A DNA stretch of 6,687 nt, taken from Pseudomonadota bacterium. GTDB lineage: Bacteria > Pseudomonadota > Alphaproteobacteria > Parvibaculales > Parvibaculaceae. Below are positions 1 through 6,487 of the stretch, in pieces. Location of the stretch: NCBI GenBank assembly GCA_021780275.1, contig JAJXZC010000275.1, positions 1 through 6,687 of the forward strand, given 5' to 3'. The translations under genes and the position numbers were made by a program. The notes under the pieces are model-generated. The model had not been told where the DNA came from and did no database searches. It saw nothing but the letters and a program-made list of their open reading frames with translations. The stretch's first letter is position 1. Each line of letters begins with the position of its first letter.

Positions 1-1
1 G

Positions 2-9
2 TCCTCCCT
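2..9 (-). promoter_or_regulatory. Possible Shine-Dalgarno of a divergent gene lying off the left edge
   Basis: Read on the minus strand, these bases give AGGGAGGA, an almost ideal Shine-Dalgarno sequence, a few bases from the window edge. If real, a leftward gene starts just outside the window and bases 10-180 are a divergent promoter region shared with hemN. No start codon can be seen, so this rests on the motif alone; a purine-rich octamer can occur by chance. Confidence 0.3.
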
Positions 10-54
10 GGTTTGTCCCGGGGGGAAGTAAAGCGCGGTTTGTTGACGCACTCC

Positions 55-68
55 TTGATCTGGCTCAA
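55..68 (+). promoter_or_regulatory. FNR/FixK-type anaerobic activator box upstream of hemN
   Basis: The sequence TTGATCTGGCTCAA differs at one base from the classical symmetrical site TTGAT-N4-ATCAA bound by FNR, FnrL and FixK regulators. Even the central CTGG resembles common alphaproteobacterial versions. The centre is at about 61.5. An activator site at the usual -41.5 would put the transcript start near 103 and leave a leader of about 78 bases before the hemN start at 181. Control of hemN by FNR/FixK proteins is established in several alphaproteobacteria, so site and gene agree. A weak TTGACG lies at 43-48 without a convincing -10 partner, as expected for an activator-dependent promoter. 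Confidence 0.82.
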
Positions 69-96
69 TGCCCGGCATTTCGGGACCGGGGAAATT

Positions 97-112
97 GCGT
101 GAACGTTCGCGC
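97..112. repeat. Imperfect 16-bp palindrome in the hemN leader
   Basis: GCGTGAACGTTCGCGC is symmetrical apart from one mismatched pair (100 with 109), with a perfect 8-bp core GAACGTTC at 101-108. It lies where the hemN transcript start would fall if the FNR box acts from -41.5, so it could be an operator. With no loop it would not make a good RNA hairpin. No known regulator is recognised, and chance is possible in GC-rich DNA. Confidence 0.3.
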
Positions 113-180
113 GGGCAAAGGGCCGTCCGCGACAATGCGGCGGATTGCCGGGACGAGCGCCCGGACCGTAGCTTTCGTTC

Positions 181-1530
181 ATGCGTGAAGACCTCATTCA
201 ACGATACGACCTCAGGGTTCCCCGTTACACCTCCTATCCGACGGCGCCGCATTTCGGGCCGCGGGTCGATGCGGCGCGTTACGAACGCTGGCTCGGCGAA
301 CTCGACCCGAAAACGCCGCTCTCGCTCTATGCGCATGTCGCCTATTGCGCGGAGATGTGCTGGTTTTGCGGCTGCCACACCAAGGCGACGAAGAAGTACG
401 CGCCGGTCGCCGATTATCTCGACGCGCTGCTCGATGAGGTGAGGCTGGTCGCCTCGAAGCTTCCGGCCCGTATGGGCGTGCGCCACATTCATTTCGGCGG
501 CGGCAGTCCCACGGTTCTGACGCCGGGCGATTTCACGCGCATGGTCGAGACGTTGCGCGACCATTTCGACCTTCTGCCCGGTGCGGAGATCGCTGTCGAA
601 CTCGACCCGCGCACGGCGGACGAAGCTTATGTCGCGGCGATGGCGAAGGCGGGCGTTACGCGCGCTTCCATCGGCGTTCAGGATTTCAATCCTCGCGTTC
701 AGGAAGCGATCAACCGCATCCAGCCCTTTTCCCTGACCGAACGCGTCATCGGTTGGCTTCGGGCGCATGGCATCGCTGCCATCAACATGGACCTCTGCTA
801 CGGGCTTCCGCATCAGACGGTCGAAAGCGTTCTCGAAACGGTCGAGCGCGCGGCGTCACTCAAGCCCGCCCGGATCGCGCTTTTCGGATATGCCCATGTG
901 CCCTGGATGAAGACGCATCAGCGCCTCATCCGCGACGATGTGCTGCCCGACATGGCCGAGCGCTGGCGGCAATATGAGGCGAGTGCCGTCAGACTTCAGG
1001 AACTCGGCTATGTCGCGATCGGGCTCGACCATTTCGCGTTGCCCGACGACGAACTTGTCGTCGCGCAGGCGAAGGGTGCGCTTCACCGCAACTTCCAGGG
1101 CTACACGACCGACAGCGCGCCGGCGCTGATCGGCTTCGGGGCTTCGGCCATCGGCTCGCTGCCGCAGGGCTATGCCGCGAATGAAATCGCGATCGAACGC
1201 TACAAGATGCTGGTGCGCGAGGGAAAACTGCCCATCGCGCGCGGCATCGAGATCACGAGCGAGGATAAGCTTCGCCGCGCGATCATCGAACGGCTGATGT
1301 GCGATATGCGCGTTGATCTCGACCGGGTGGCGTCGGAACATGGCGCGTCAGGCGAGCGCTTCGAAGCGGAGGTCGCCTCGCTCGCGGCGCTCGAAGCCGA
1401 TGGTATCGTCAGGCGGGAAGGCCGTCGTCTCGTGATGACGGAGGAGGGCAAGCCGCTCGTGCGCGCGGTCTGCGCCGCCTTCGACCGTTATCTCAATGCC
1501 GGCGAAGCGCGGCATTCGAAGGCGGTTTGA
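181..1530 (+). CDS. hemN: Oxygen-independent coproporphyrinogen III oxidase (radical SAM dehydrogenase)
   Basis: HemN converts coproporphyrinogen III to protoporphyrinogen IX without oxygen by two radical SAM oxidative decarboxylations, in the cytoplasm. The product has 449 residues, close to the usual 450-460. The N-terminal RYTSYPTAPHF (15-25) is typical of true HemN. The 4Fe-4S motif is Cys56-x3-Cys60-x2-Cys63-x-Cys65, and the fourth cysteine separates HemN from HemW-type paralogues. HFGGGSPT (104-111) is the SAM-binding glycine stretch; further family blocks are FGYAHVPWMK (235-244), GLDHFALPDD (281-290) and LHRNFQGYTT (301-310). A winged-helix-like C-terminal domain follows. The start is well fixed: an in-frame TAG at 169-171 leaves this ATG as the only sensible choice, although the preceding bases show no clear Shine-Dalgarno. 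The upstream FNR/FixK box predicts induction at low oxygen. It stands alone on its strand and converges on ybaK. Confidence 0.96.
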   Translation: MREDLIQRYDLRVPRYTSYPTAPHFGPRVDAARYERWLGELDPKTPLSLYAHVAYCAEMCWFCGCHTKATKKYAPVADYLDALLDEVRLVASKLPARMGVRHIHFGGGSPTVLTPGDFTRMVETLRDHFDLLPGAEIAVELDPRTADEAYVAAMAKAGVTRASIGVQDFNPRVQEAINRIQPFSLTERVIGWLRAHGIAAINMDLCYGLPHQTVESVLETVERAASLKPARIALFGYAHVPWMKTHQRLIRDDVLPDMAERWRQYEASAVRLQELGYVAIGLDHFALPDDELVVAQAKGALHRNFQGYTTDSAPALIGFGASAIGSLPQGYAANEIAIERYKMLVREGKLPIARGIEITSEDKLRRAIIERLMCDMRVDLDRVASEHGASGERFEAEVASLAALEADGIVRREGRRLVMTEEGKPLVRAVCAAFDRYLNAGEARHSKAV

Positions 1531-1533
1531 TTT

Positions 1534-2010
1534 TCAGGCGATGACGGCGGCGCGTCCCCCGGTCGCTCGGAGGAGATCCGCCGGCGCGATCTCGAGTTCG
1601 AGGCCGTAGGCGCCGCCGCTCACATAGATCGTCTCGAAACTCTCCGCGCTCGCGTCGAGAAAAGTCGGGAGTGGCTTTTTCTGGCCGAGCGGGCTGCAGG
1701 CGCCCATCTGATAACCGCTCATCTTGACGGCCTTGTGCTTCGGGGCGAGGTCGATGCGTTTGGTGCCGATGACGCGGGCCAGCGCCTTGCGATCGAGCTC
1801 GCGCGAGGCGGGCACGATGGCGACCGCGAGCTTGCCGTCGTCAGCCTCGATAATCAGCGTCTTGAAGAGGCGCGCGGGATCGATGCCGCTTGCCTCGGCC
1901 ATTTCGAGCGCGGATGTCTTGCGGTCCTTCGGCACGGGCACCTCGCGGAACGTGCCCTTGAAGCCGTTGAGGCGCAGATAGCGTTGCGCCGCCGTTTCGC
2001 CTTTGGCCAT
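1534..2010 (-). CDS. ybaK: YbaK/EbsC-type Cys-tRNA(Pro) deacylase
   Basis: This 158-residue protein matches the YbaK family of trans-acting editing proteins, which hydrolyse Cys-tRNA(Pro) misformed by prolyl-tRNA synthetase. Residues seen are FKTLI (49-53), whose Lys50 fits the essential lysine of the family; GACSPLGQKKPLPTFLD (103-119), the hallmark loop; and VSGGAYGLELEIAP (130-143). Length is normal and the protein looks complete, soluble and cytoplasmic. The start is supported by AGGGAG about ten bases upstream. It begins 25 bp after the hemF stop on the same strand and is probably the last gene of the trmL-hemF-ybaK transcript. Its stop lies 3 bp from the hemN stop with no terminator hairpin between. 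The family contains related editing enzymes (ProX, other INS-type proteins), so exact substrate is inferred; the SPLGQKK block favours YbaK. Confidence 0.93.
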   Translation of the reverse strand: MAKGETAAQRYLRLNGFKGTFREVPVPKDRKTSALEMAEASGIDPARLFKTLIIEADDGKLAVAIVPASRELDRKALARVIGTKRIDLAPKHKAVKMSGYQMGACSPLGQKKPLPTFLDASAESFETIYVSGGAYGLELEIAPADLLRATGGRAAVIA

Positions 2011-2035
2011 CCGAATTATCTCCCTTGAGGGGATG

Positions 2036-2923
2036 TCACGGCCATTTCACCTCGGGCGGCATCGACGAGAGGATCGAGTTGACGTTGCCGCCGGTCTTGA
2101 GGCCGAAGACGGTGCCGCGATCGTAGAGCAGGTTGAACTCGACATAGCGGCCGCGGCGAATGAGCTGCTCCTCGCGTTCCTCCGCCGTCCATGCCTCGTT
2201 CATGTGACGGCGGACGAGGGTGGGGTAGATGTCGAGAAAGGCGCGGCCGACATCCTGCGTGAAGGCGAAGTCCTTTTCCCAGTCGCCGGTGTCGTGGTGG
2301 TCGTAGAAGATGCCGCCGGTGCCGCGCGGTTCGTTGCGGTGGGGCAGGAAGAAATATTCATCGCACCATTTCTTGAAGCGCGGATAGTAGGTCGCGTCGT
2401 GCCGGTCGCAGGCGCGCTTGCAGGCGGCGTGGAAATCGACCGTGTCGGGGTGGTCGTCGCGGCGCTGTACGTCGAGCACGGGTGTCAGGTCGCCGCCGCC
2501 GCCGAACCATGTCTTCGTCGTTACCACGAAGCGCGTGTTCATATGGACGGCGGGTACGCGCGGGTTCTGCATATGGGCGATGAGCGAGATGCCGGCCGCC
2601 CAGAAGCGCGGGTCTTCCTCCGCGCCCTGCATCTGCTTGCGGAAGTCTTCCGAGAACTCGCCATGGACGGTCGAGATATGGACGCCGACCTTCTCGAAGA
2701 CGCGGCCATGCATGATCGACATCTCGCCGCCGCCTTCGTCCTTCGCGCCATTGCCGCGCTTCCAGGGCGTGCGCTCGAAGCGGCCCGGCGTACGGTCGGC
2801 ATAGGTGCCGGTGAGTTCGTCCTCGAGCCGCTCGAACCCGGCGCAGATCAGGTCGCGAAGCTCGCGGAACCAGGCTGCCGCCCGGACCTTACGTTCCTCG
2901 ATCAATGCCACCGTCTCGCTCAT
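2036..2923 (-). CDS. hemF: Oxygen-dependent coproporphyrinogen III oxidase
   Basis: HemF performs the same step as HemN but uses molecular oxygen and no metal-sulfur cluster; it is a soluble homodimer. The 295-residue product is of typical length. Family blocks are [17 protein letters not shown] (64-80), [20 protein letters not shown] (111-130), [10 protein letters not shown] (139-148) and, near the end, [19 protein letters not shown] (256-274) followed by [14 protein letters not shown] (277-290). The chosen ATG at 2923 has GGAGG at good spacing and gives the family's usual N-terminus. The frame is open to an ATG at 3211, but those 96 extra residues are Arg/Pro-rich out-of-frame trmL sequence. 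The start overlaps the trmL stop as ATGA, which suggests translational coupling. The stop is 25 bp before ybaK. No oxygen-responsive box was seen before the operon. Confidence 0.97.
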   Translation of the reverse strand: MSETVALIEERKVRAAAWFRELRDLICAGFERLEDELTGTYADRTPGRFERTPWKRGNGAKDEGGGEMSIMHGRVFEKVGVHISTVHGEFSEDFRKQMQGAEEDPRFWAAGISLIAHMQNPRVPAVHMNTRFVVTTKTWFGGGGDLTPVLDVQRRDDHPDTVDFHAACKRACDRHDATYYPRFKKWCDEYFFLPHRNEPRGTGGIFYDHHDTGDWEKDFAFTQDVGRAFLDIYPTLVRRHMNEAWTAEEREEQLIRRGRYVEFNLLYDRGTVFGLKTGGNVNSILSSMPPEVKWP

Positions 2924-3411
2924 ATGCCGCCTCCATCCGTTTCCGGGGCACTTGTAACCGGCGGAAAGCTCGCTGTCTGCCTCAAGCCCTCGCCGAGGAC
3001 CATGGCGGCTGCGATGGCCACATTGAGCGAGCGGGCAGGGGGCAGCATCGGAATCGTGACCCGGGCGTCGGCCCGCTCGTGGACATGGGGCGGCACGCCC
3101 GCCGTCTCCCGGCCGAGGAGCAGGGTGTCGTCGGACCGGTATTCGAACCCGGTATAGGGCTCGACGCTGCCGGTGGTCAGCAGGATCAGACGTCCGGTCG
3201 AGGGGCGACACTTGAGGAAATCCTCCCAGCTGTCATGCCGGATCACCTCGGCGAGAGGGATATAGTCCATGCCTGCCCGTTTGAAGGCGCTGGCGCCCCA
3301 GGGGAACCCGCAAGGTTCGATGATATCCAGCCCCACGCCGAGGCTTGCGCCGAGGCGGACAAGGGTGCCTGTGTTTTGCGCAATATCGGGCTCGAAAAGG
3401 GCCAATCGCAT
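2920..3411 (-). CDS. trmL: tRNA (cytidine/uridine-34 2'-O)-methyltransferase, SPOUT family
   Basis: TrmL 2'-O-methylates the wobble nucleotide of certain tRNA-Leu species using SAM. The 163-residue length and three SPOUT motifs fit: [13 protein letters not shown] (13-25), [11 protein letters not shown] (97-107) and [17 protein letters not shown] (120-136), the last two forming the knotted SAM pocket. IIEPCGFPW (30-38) and KRAGMDY (44-50) are also characteristic. I start at 3411 (MRLALFEP), which matches the family's N-terminus. An in-frame ATG at 3465 would add 18 residues unlike the family. The ribosome site is weak (GGAAAA). It is the first gene of a minus-strand operon, overlapping hemF by 4 bp, and is divergent from petA. 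A related SPOUT protein such as TrmJ or a TrmH-type enzyme is less likely given the short length without an extension domain. Confidence 0.92.
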   Translation of the reverse strand: MRLALFEPDIAQNTGTLVRLGASLGVGLDIIEPCGFPWGASAFKRAGMDYIPLAEVIRHDSWEDFLKCRPSTGRLILLTTGSVEPYTGFEYRSDDTLLLGRETAGVPPHVHERADARVTIPMLPPARSLNVAIAAAMVLGEGLRQTASFPPVTSAPETDGGGI

Positions 3412-3492
3412 GAGATTTTCCGGGTTTGAGCAGGGGGCGTGGCTTGAGGCTTGCCCCGACGCCACGGATGCGGCGATGCGTCATCCTGCCGC

Positions 3493-3498
3493 AGTATA
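3493..3498 (-). promoter_or_regulatory. Candidate -10 element for the trmL-hemF-ybaK operon
   Basis: On the minus strand these bases read TATACT, five of six matches to TATAAT, about 80 bases before the trmL start. No good -35 hexamer lies at 16-18 bp, so this is only the best candidate found in the divergent region. Confidence 0.25.
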
Positions 3499-3521
3499 GG
3501 CGGGGCTGGACAAGCCTGGGA

Positions 3522-3549
3522 TTGAATGCCACAAAACGCCGCGTATGGG
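3522..3549 (+). promoter_or_regulatory. Weak candidate promoter for petABC
   Basis: TTGAAT (3522-3527) and TATGGG (3544-3549) are separated by 16 bp and match the -35 and -10 consensus at four and three positions. Transcription would start near 3556. Alphaproteobacterial promoters often have poor -10 elements, so the match is weak support; the true start may lie elsewhere in 3412-3689. Confidence 0.2.
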
Positions 3550-3551
3550 AT

Positions 3552-3633
3552 GAAAGCGGGGGATTCGTACGCTTTCGTTCGATCTCGCGGGTTTGCGCCG
3601 CGCCGCCTTCAGCTCCACGTCGAAAGCGTGGGG
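3552..3633 (+). repeat. Interleaved inverted repeats in the petA upstream region
   Basis: GAAAGCG at 3552-3558 is followed by its complement CGCTTTC at 3570-3576, giving a 7-bp stem with an 11-base loop. ACGCTTTCG (3569-3577) is also perfectly complementary to CGAAAGCGT (3621-3629). That last element overlaps a third hairpin, CCACG (3615-3619) with CGTGG (3627-3631), which extends by a T-G and a C-G pair to 3613-3633. As RNA, the middle element can pair with either neighbour, so two alternative folds exist. As DNA, the same heptamer occurs three times in orientations +, -, +. The pairings are directly seen; any regulatory role for petABC is inference. No T-run follows 3633, so this is not an intrinsic terminator. 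Confidence 0.4.
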
Positions 3634-3674
3634 TAACCGCTTCATGGCGGGCTGGCGGCGTTCGGCTTTTATTC

Positions 3675-3681
3675 AAGGAGA
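3675..3681 (+). promoter_or_regulatory. Ribosome binding site that fixes the GTG start of petA
   Basis: AAGGAGA lies eight bases before the GTG at 3690. This strong site decides the start codon, and the resulting N-terminus carries the twin-arginine motif at the expected place. Confidence 0.8.
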
Positions 3682-3689
3682 CCTGAACC

Positions 3690-4229
3690 GTGGCAGAAAT
3701 CCACGCGGCCGAGCCGACACGGCGCGATTTTCTCTACGTGGCCACCGGAGCCTTCGCCGCAGTTGGCGCAGCGGCTGCCGTCTGGCCGCTCATCGACCAG
3801 ATGAACCCGGACGCCTCGGTTCTGGCGCTCGCCTCGATCGAAGTGGACATCTCGAAGATTCCGGTCGGTCAGGAAATCACCATTAAGTGGCGCGGTAAGC
3901 CGGTCTTCATCCGTCACCGCTCCGAAGAAGAGATCAAGGCCGCCGAGAGCGTCGATATTGCCGAGCTGCGCGATCCGCAGACCGACGATGTCCGTCTCGT
4001 GAAGGGCGCGAACGGTCAGCTCGAGAAGCAGTGGCTGGTGCTCATCGGCATCTGCACCCATCTGGGTTGCGTGCCGCTCGCTTACAAGGGCGAGTTCAAC
4101 GGCTACTTCTGCCCCTGCCATGGTTCGGTCTACGACACGTCCGGGCGTATCCGGAAGGGCCCGGCGCCCCTCAACCTCGAGGTGCCGCCCTACAAGTTCG
4201 TATCCGACTCCAAGATCCAGATCGGCTGA
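3690..4229 (+). CDS. petA: Ubiquinol-cytochrome c reductase, Rieske iron-sulfur subunit
   Basis: The Rieske subunit of the bc1 complex takes the first electron from ubiquinol at the Qo site and passes it to cytochrome c1. It has 179 residues. A twin-arginine motif TRRDFLY (10-16) leads into a hydrophobic anchor (about 17-35), so the folded cluster domain is sent through the Tat pathway and stays tethered. Cluster ligands are in CTHLGC (Cys122, His124) and CPCHGS (Cys141, His144); Cys127 and Cys143 form the usual disulfide. [12 protein letters not shown] (157-168) is the conserved Pro loop. The start codon is GTG, backed by a strong ribosome site. It is the first gene of petABC, and the stop is 14 bp before petB. 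The alternative symbol is fbcF. Confidence 0.97.
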   Translation: MAEIHAAEPTRRDFLYVATGAFAAVGAAAAVWPLIDQMNPDASVLALASIEVDISKIPVGQEITIKWRGKPVFIRHRSEEEIKAAESVDIAELRDPQTDDVRLVKGANGQLEKQWLVLIGICTHLGCVPLAYKGEFNGYFCPCHGSVYDTSGRIRKGPAPLNLEVPPYKFVSDSKIQIG

Positions 4230-4243
4230 GGGGACCTGAAAAA

Positions 4244-5503
4244 ATGAGTGGTCATAGCACCTACAATCCGAGCAACGGCTTTACCCGCTGGCTCGATGCG
4301 CGCCTGCCGATCCTCCGGCTCAGCCATGACACGGCGGTCAGCTATCCCGTTCCGAAGAACCTCAACTACTGGTGGACCTTCGGCGGCGTTCTGACCTTCT
4401 GCCTTGGCGTGCAGATCATCACCGGCATCGTGCTCGCGATGCACTACATTCCGCAGACGGAACTCGCCTTCAGAAGCGTCGAGAGCATCATGCGCGACGT
4501 GAACTACGGCTGGCTGCTGCGCTACGTCCACGCCAACGGCGCGTCGATGTTCTTCATCGCCGTCTATGTCCACATGTTCCGTGGCCTCTATTACGGCTCC
4601 TACAAGGCGCCCCGCGAAGTGCTGTGGATCCTCGGCTGCCTCATCTATCTCCTGATGATGGCGACGGCCTTCTTCGGCTACGTGCTTCCCTGGGGCCAGA
4701 TGAGCTTCTGGGGCGCGACGGTCATCACGAACCTCTTCGGCGCGATCCCGCTGGTCGGCGAGTCGCTCCGCACCTGGCTCTGGGGCGGCTTCGCGGTCGG
4801 CGATCCGACGCTCAACCGCTTCTTCTCGCTGCACTACCTGTTCCCGTTCCTGATCGCCGGTGTGGTCATCCTCCACATCTGGGCGCTCCATGTGACGGGC
4901 CAGAACAATCCGGCGGGTGTCGAGGTCAAGAACAAGGACCAGGACACGGTTCCCTTCACGCCCTATGCGACGGTGAAGGATGCCTTCGGTCTCTCGCTCT
5001 TCGCGATCCTCTTTGCCTACTTCGTGTTCTTCAACCCGAACGGTCTCGGCGACGTCGAGAACTACGTCGTGGCGAACGCGCTCAAGACGCCCCCGCACAT
5101 CGTGCCGGAGTGGTACCTGCTGCCGTTCTACGCGATCCTGCGCGCCGTTCCGGACAAGCTTGCCGGCGTCGTCCTGATGTTCGGCGCCATCGCAGTGCTC
5201 TTCGTGCTGCCCTGGCTCGACACGTCGAAGGTGCGCTCGGCGCGTTTCCGTCCGCTCTACAAGCAGTTCTTCTGGATCCACGTCGTCGTCTGCCTTGCTC
5301 TGGGCTGGTGCGGCGCCCAGTCGCCGGACACGGTGATTGCGCAGGTGGGTGAGATCGGCTTCACGGTGACGCACCTCGCGCGTATCCTCGCTTCCTACTA
5401 CTTCCTTCACTTCATCGTTCTCTTCCCTCTTCTCGGCCTGATCGAGAAGACGAAGCCGCTGCCCGAGAGCATCTCGGCGTCGGTTCTCGGTGCGAAGAGC
5501 TGA
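4244..5503 (+). CDS. petB: Ubiquinol-cytochrome c reductase, cytochrome b subunit
   Basis: Cytochrome b carries both quinone sites and the two b haems of the bc1 complex in the inner membrane. The product has 419 residues with about eight membrane helices. Haem ligands are His96 and His110 in helix B, and His197 and His211 in helix D; both pairs are 14 residues apart, as in bc1 rather than b6f complexes. [19 protein letters not shown] (145-163) and PEWY (288-291) mark the Qo site. I start at the ATG at 4244, with GAGGGGA nine bases upstream. The frame is open back to 4031, but the extra residues are out-of-frame petA sequence. The gene ends 17 bp before petC, so cytochromes b and c1 are separate proteins here, unlike the fused fbcH precursor of Bradyrhizobium. 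Also called fbcB. Confidence 0.97.
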   Translation: MSGHSTYNPSNGFTRWLDARLPILRLSHDTAVSYPVPKNLNYWWTFGGVLTFCLGVQIITGIVLAMHYIPQTELAFRSVESIMRDVNYGWLLRYVHANGASMFFIAVYVHMFRGLYYGSYKAPREVLWILGCLIYLLMMATAFFGYVLPWGQMSFWGATVITNLFGAIPLVGESLRTWLWGGFAVGDPTLNRFFSLHYLFPFLIAGVVILHIWALHVTGQNNPAGVEVKNKDQDTVPFTPYATVKDAFGLSLFAILFAYFVFFNPNGLGDVENYVVANALKTPPHIVPEWYLLPFYAILRAVPDKLAGVVLMFGAIAVLFVLPWLDTSKVRSARFRPLYKQFFWIHVVVCLALGWCGAQSPDTVIAQVGEIGFTVTHLARILASYYFLHFIVLFPLLGLIEKTKPLPESISASVLGAKS

Positions 5504-5520
5504 GACGGGGCGAGACGCAC

Positions 5521-6348
5521 ATGACGCAGAAAATGACCAAAACTTTCCGCATCGGTTTCGCTTCGAAACTCGTCGGCGTGGCGGCCTTCGGCGCTCTCGC
5601 GCTGGGCCTGACCTTCGGTGCCTCGGCTCCTGCCCAGGCTGCCGGCGGCGAAGCTGCGCTCAAGCATGTCGATTGGTCCTTCAACGGCCCCTTCGGCACC
5701 TATGACCGCAACGCGCTGCGCCGCGGTTACAAGGTCTACAAGGAAGTCTGCTCGACCTGCCATGCGATGAGCATGGTTCACTTCCGCAACCTCGCCGAGA
5801 AGGGCGGTCCGGAATTCTCCCCGGCCGAAGTGAAGGCGATCGCTGCCGGATACAAGGTGCAGGACGGTCCGGACTCCTCGGGCGAAATGTTCGAGCGTCC
5901 CGGCGAGGGCAAGGATCCGTTCCCGTCGCCCTATCCGAATGACGAGGCGGCTGCCGCTTCGCTTGGTGCCGCGCCGCCCGATCTCTCGCTCATCGCCAAG
6001 GCGCGTGAAGGCGGGGCGGACTACATCTACACGCTGCTGAACGGCTATGAAGAGGCTCCGGCGGACGTCCACGTCCCGGCCGGCGGCAACTACAACCCCG
6101 TCTTCGCCGTGGGTAACGGCATCATCGCGATGCCCAAGCCGCTCAACGACGGCCAGGTTGACTATACGGACGGTACGCCGAACACCGCCGAGCAGATGTC
6201 GAAGGACGTGGCTCAGTTCCTGATGTGGGCCGCCGAGCCCAAGCTTGAGCAGCGTCACCGCCTGGGCCTCCAGGTCGTGATCTACCTGATCGCGCTTGCC
6301 GGCATCCTCTACTTCGCCACCCGCAAGGTCTGGGCCGATCAGCATTGA
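5521..6348 (+). CDS. petC: Ubiquinol-cytochrome c reductase, cytochrome c1 subunit
   Basis: Cytochrome c1 accepts electrons from the Rieske protein and passes them to soluble or membrane cytochrome c on the periplasmic side. The precursor has 275 residues. A Sec signal peptide (about 1-40) has a basic start, a hydrophobic core at 17-33 and a likely cut after APAQA. Haem is held by CSTCH (Cys77, Cys80, His81), and Met204 in GNGIIAMPKPL is the sixth ligand. PPDLSLI (152-158) is a c1 hallmark. A single C-terminal helix (about 249-266) anchors the protein, with a positive RK next to it. Cys77 and Cys80 are the only cysteines, so the extra disulfide known in Rhodobacter c1 cannot form. The ribosome site is weak; Met5 (5533) is an alternative start. 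A terminator follows, so this ends the operon. Confidence 0.97.
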   Translation: MTQKMTKTFRIGFASKLVGVAAFGALALGLTFGASAPAQAAGGEAALKHVDWSFNGPFGTYDRNALRRGYKVYKEVCSTCHAMSMVHFRNLAEKGGPEFSPAEVKAIAAGYKVQDGPDSSGEMFERPGEGKDPFPSPYPNDEAAAASLGAAPPDLSLIAKAREGGADYIYTLLNGYEEAPADVHVPAGGNYNPVFAVGNGIIAMPKPLNDGQVDYTDGTPNTAEQMSKDVAQFLMWAAEPKLEQRHRLGLQVVIYLIALAGILYFATRKVWADQH

Positions 6349-6372
6349 GCTGACGGAACGGTTTTTGAACGG

Positions 6373-6399
6373 AAAAGGGCCTCTCGCGAGGCCCTTTTT
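6373..6399 (+). terminator. Intrinsic terminator of petABC
   Basis: A GC-rich stem pairs GGGCCTC (6377-6383) with GAGGCCC (6388-6394) around a four-base loop and is followed by five T residues. Four A residues in front can extend the stem against the T-run. It starts 24 bases after the petC stop and is a textbook Rho-independent terminator. The flanking A-run gives some symmetry, but there is no minus-strand gene here for it to serve. Confidence 0.92.
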
Positions 6400-6487
6400 C
6401 ATGTCCATCGCATATTTGTTTGTTATGTTTCGCCGCCCGCACGCGAGCATCGGTTTGGGGCGGCGCGGCGGATTTGACGAGGCGAAT

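Noticed and set aside
68..442. 124-residue plus-strand open frame beginning at the FNR box
   Set aside because: It starts inside the regulatory box, overlaps hemN in another frame and is Arg/Ser-rich with no family likeness.
2003..3157. 384-residue plus-strand open frame opposite hemF
   Set aside because: Antisense shadow of hemF and part of trmL; the protein is low-complexity Ala/Val/Arg/Glu-rich with no motif.
2924..3211. N-terminal extension of HemF to an ATG at 3211
   Set aside because: The extra 96 residues come from trmL read in another frame, and a good ribosome site plus family alignment support the ATG at 2923.
3412..3465. Longer TrmL starting at 3465
   Set aside because: The 18 extra residues do not resemble the family, whose members begin close to the MRLALFEP block.
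3434..3466. Nested GC-rich inverted repeats (CGTGGC/GCCACG and GGGGC/GCCCC) as a riboswitch or small RNA before trmL
   Set aside because: Short stems with competing pairings are common at this GC content, there is no T-run, and no known riboswitch core was recognised.
4031..4243. N-terminal extension of cytochrome b to an ATG at 4031
   Set aside because: The extension is petA sequence in another frame; the ATG at 4244 has its own ribosome site and gives the normal cytochrome b N-terminus.
4372..5352. 326-residue plus-strand open frame inside petB
   Set aside because: A +1-type shadow frame of cytochrome b, very rich in Arg, Pro and Leu; not a second gene.
4190..5410. 406-residue minus-strand open frame opposite petB
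   Set aside because: It is antisense to a certain cytochrome b gene; its composition is rich in Arg, Glu, His and Asp with no recognisable domain, as expected from the reverse frame of GC-rich coding DNA.
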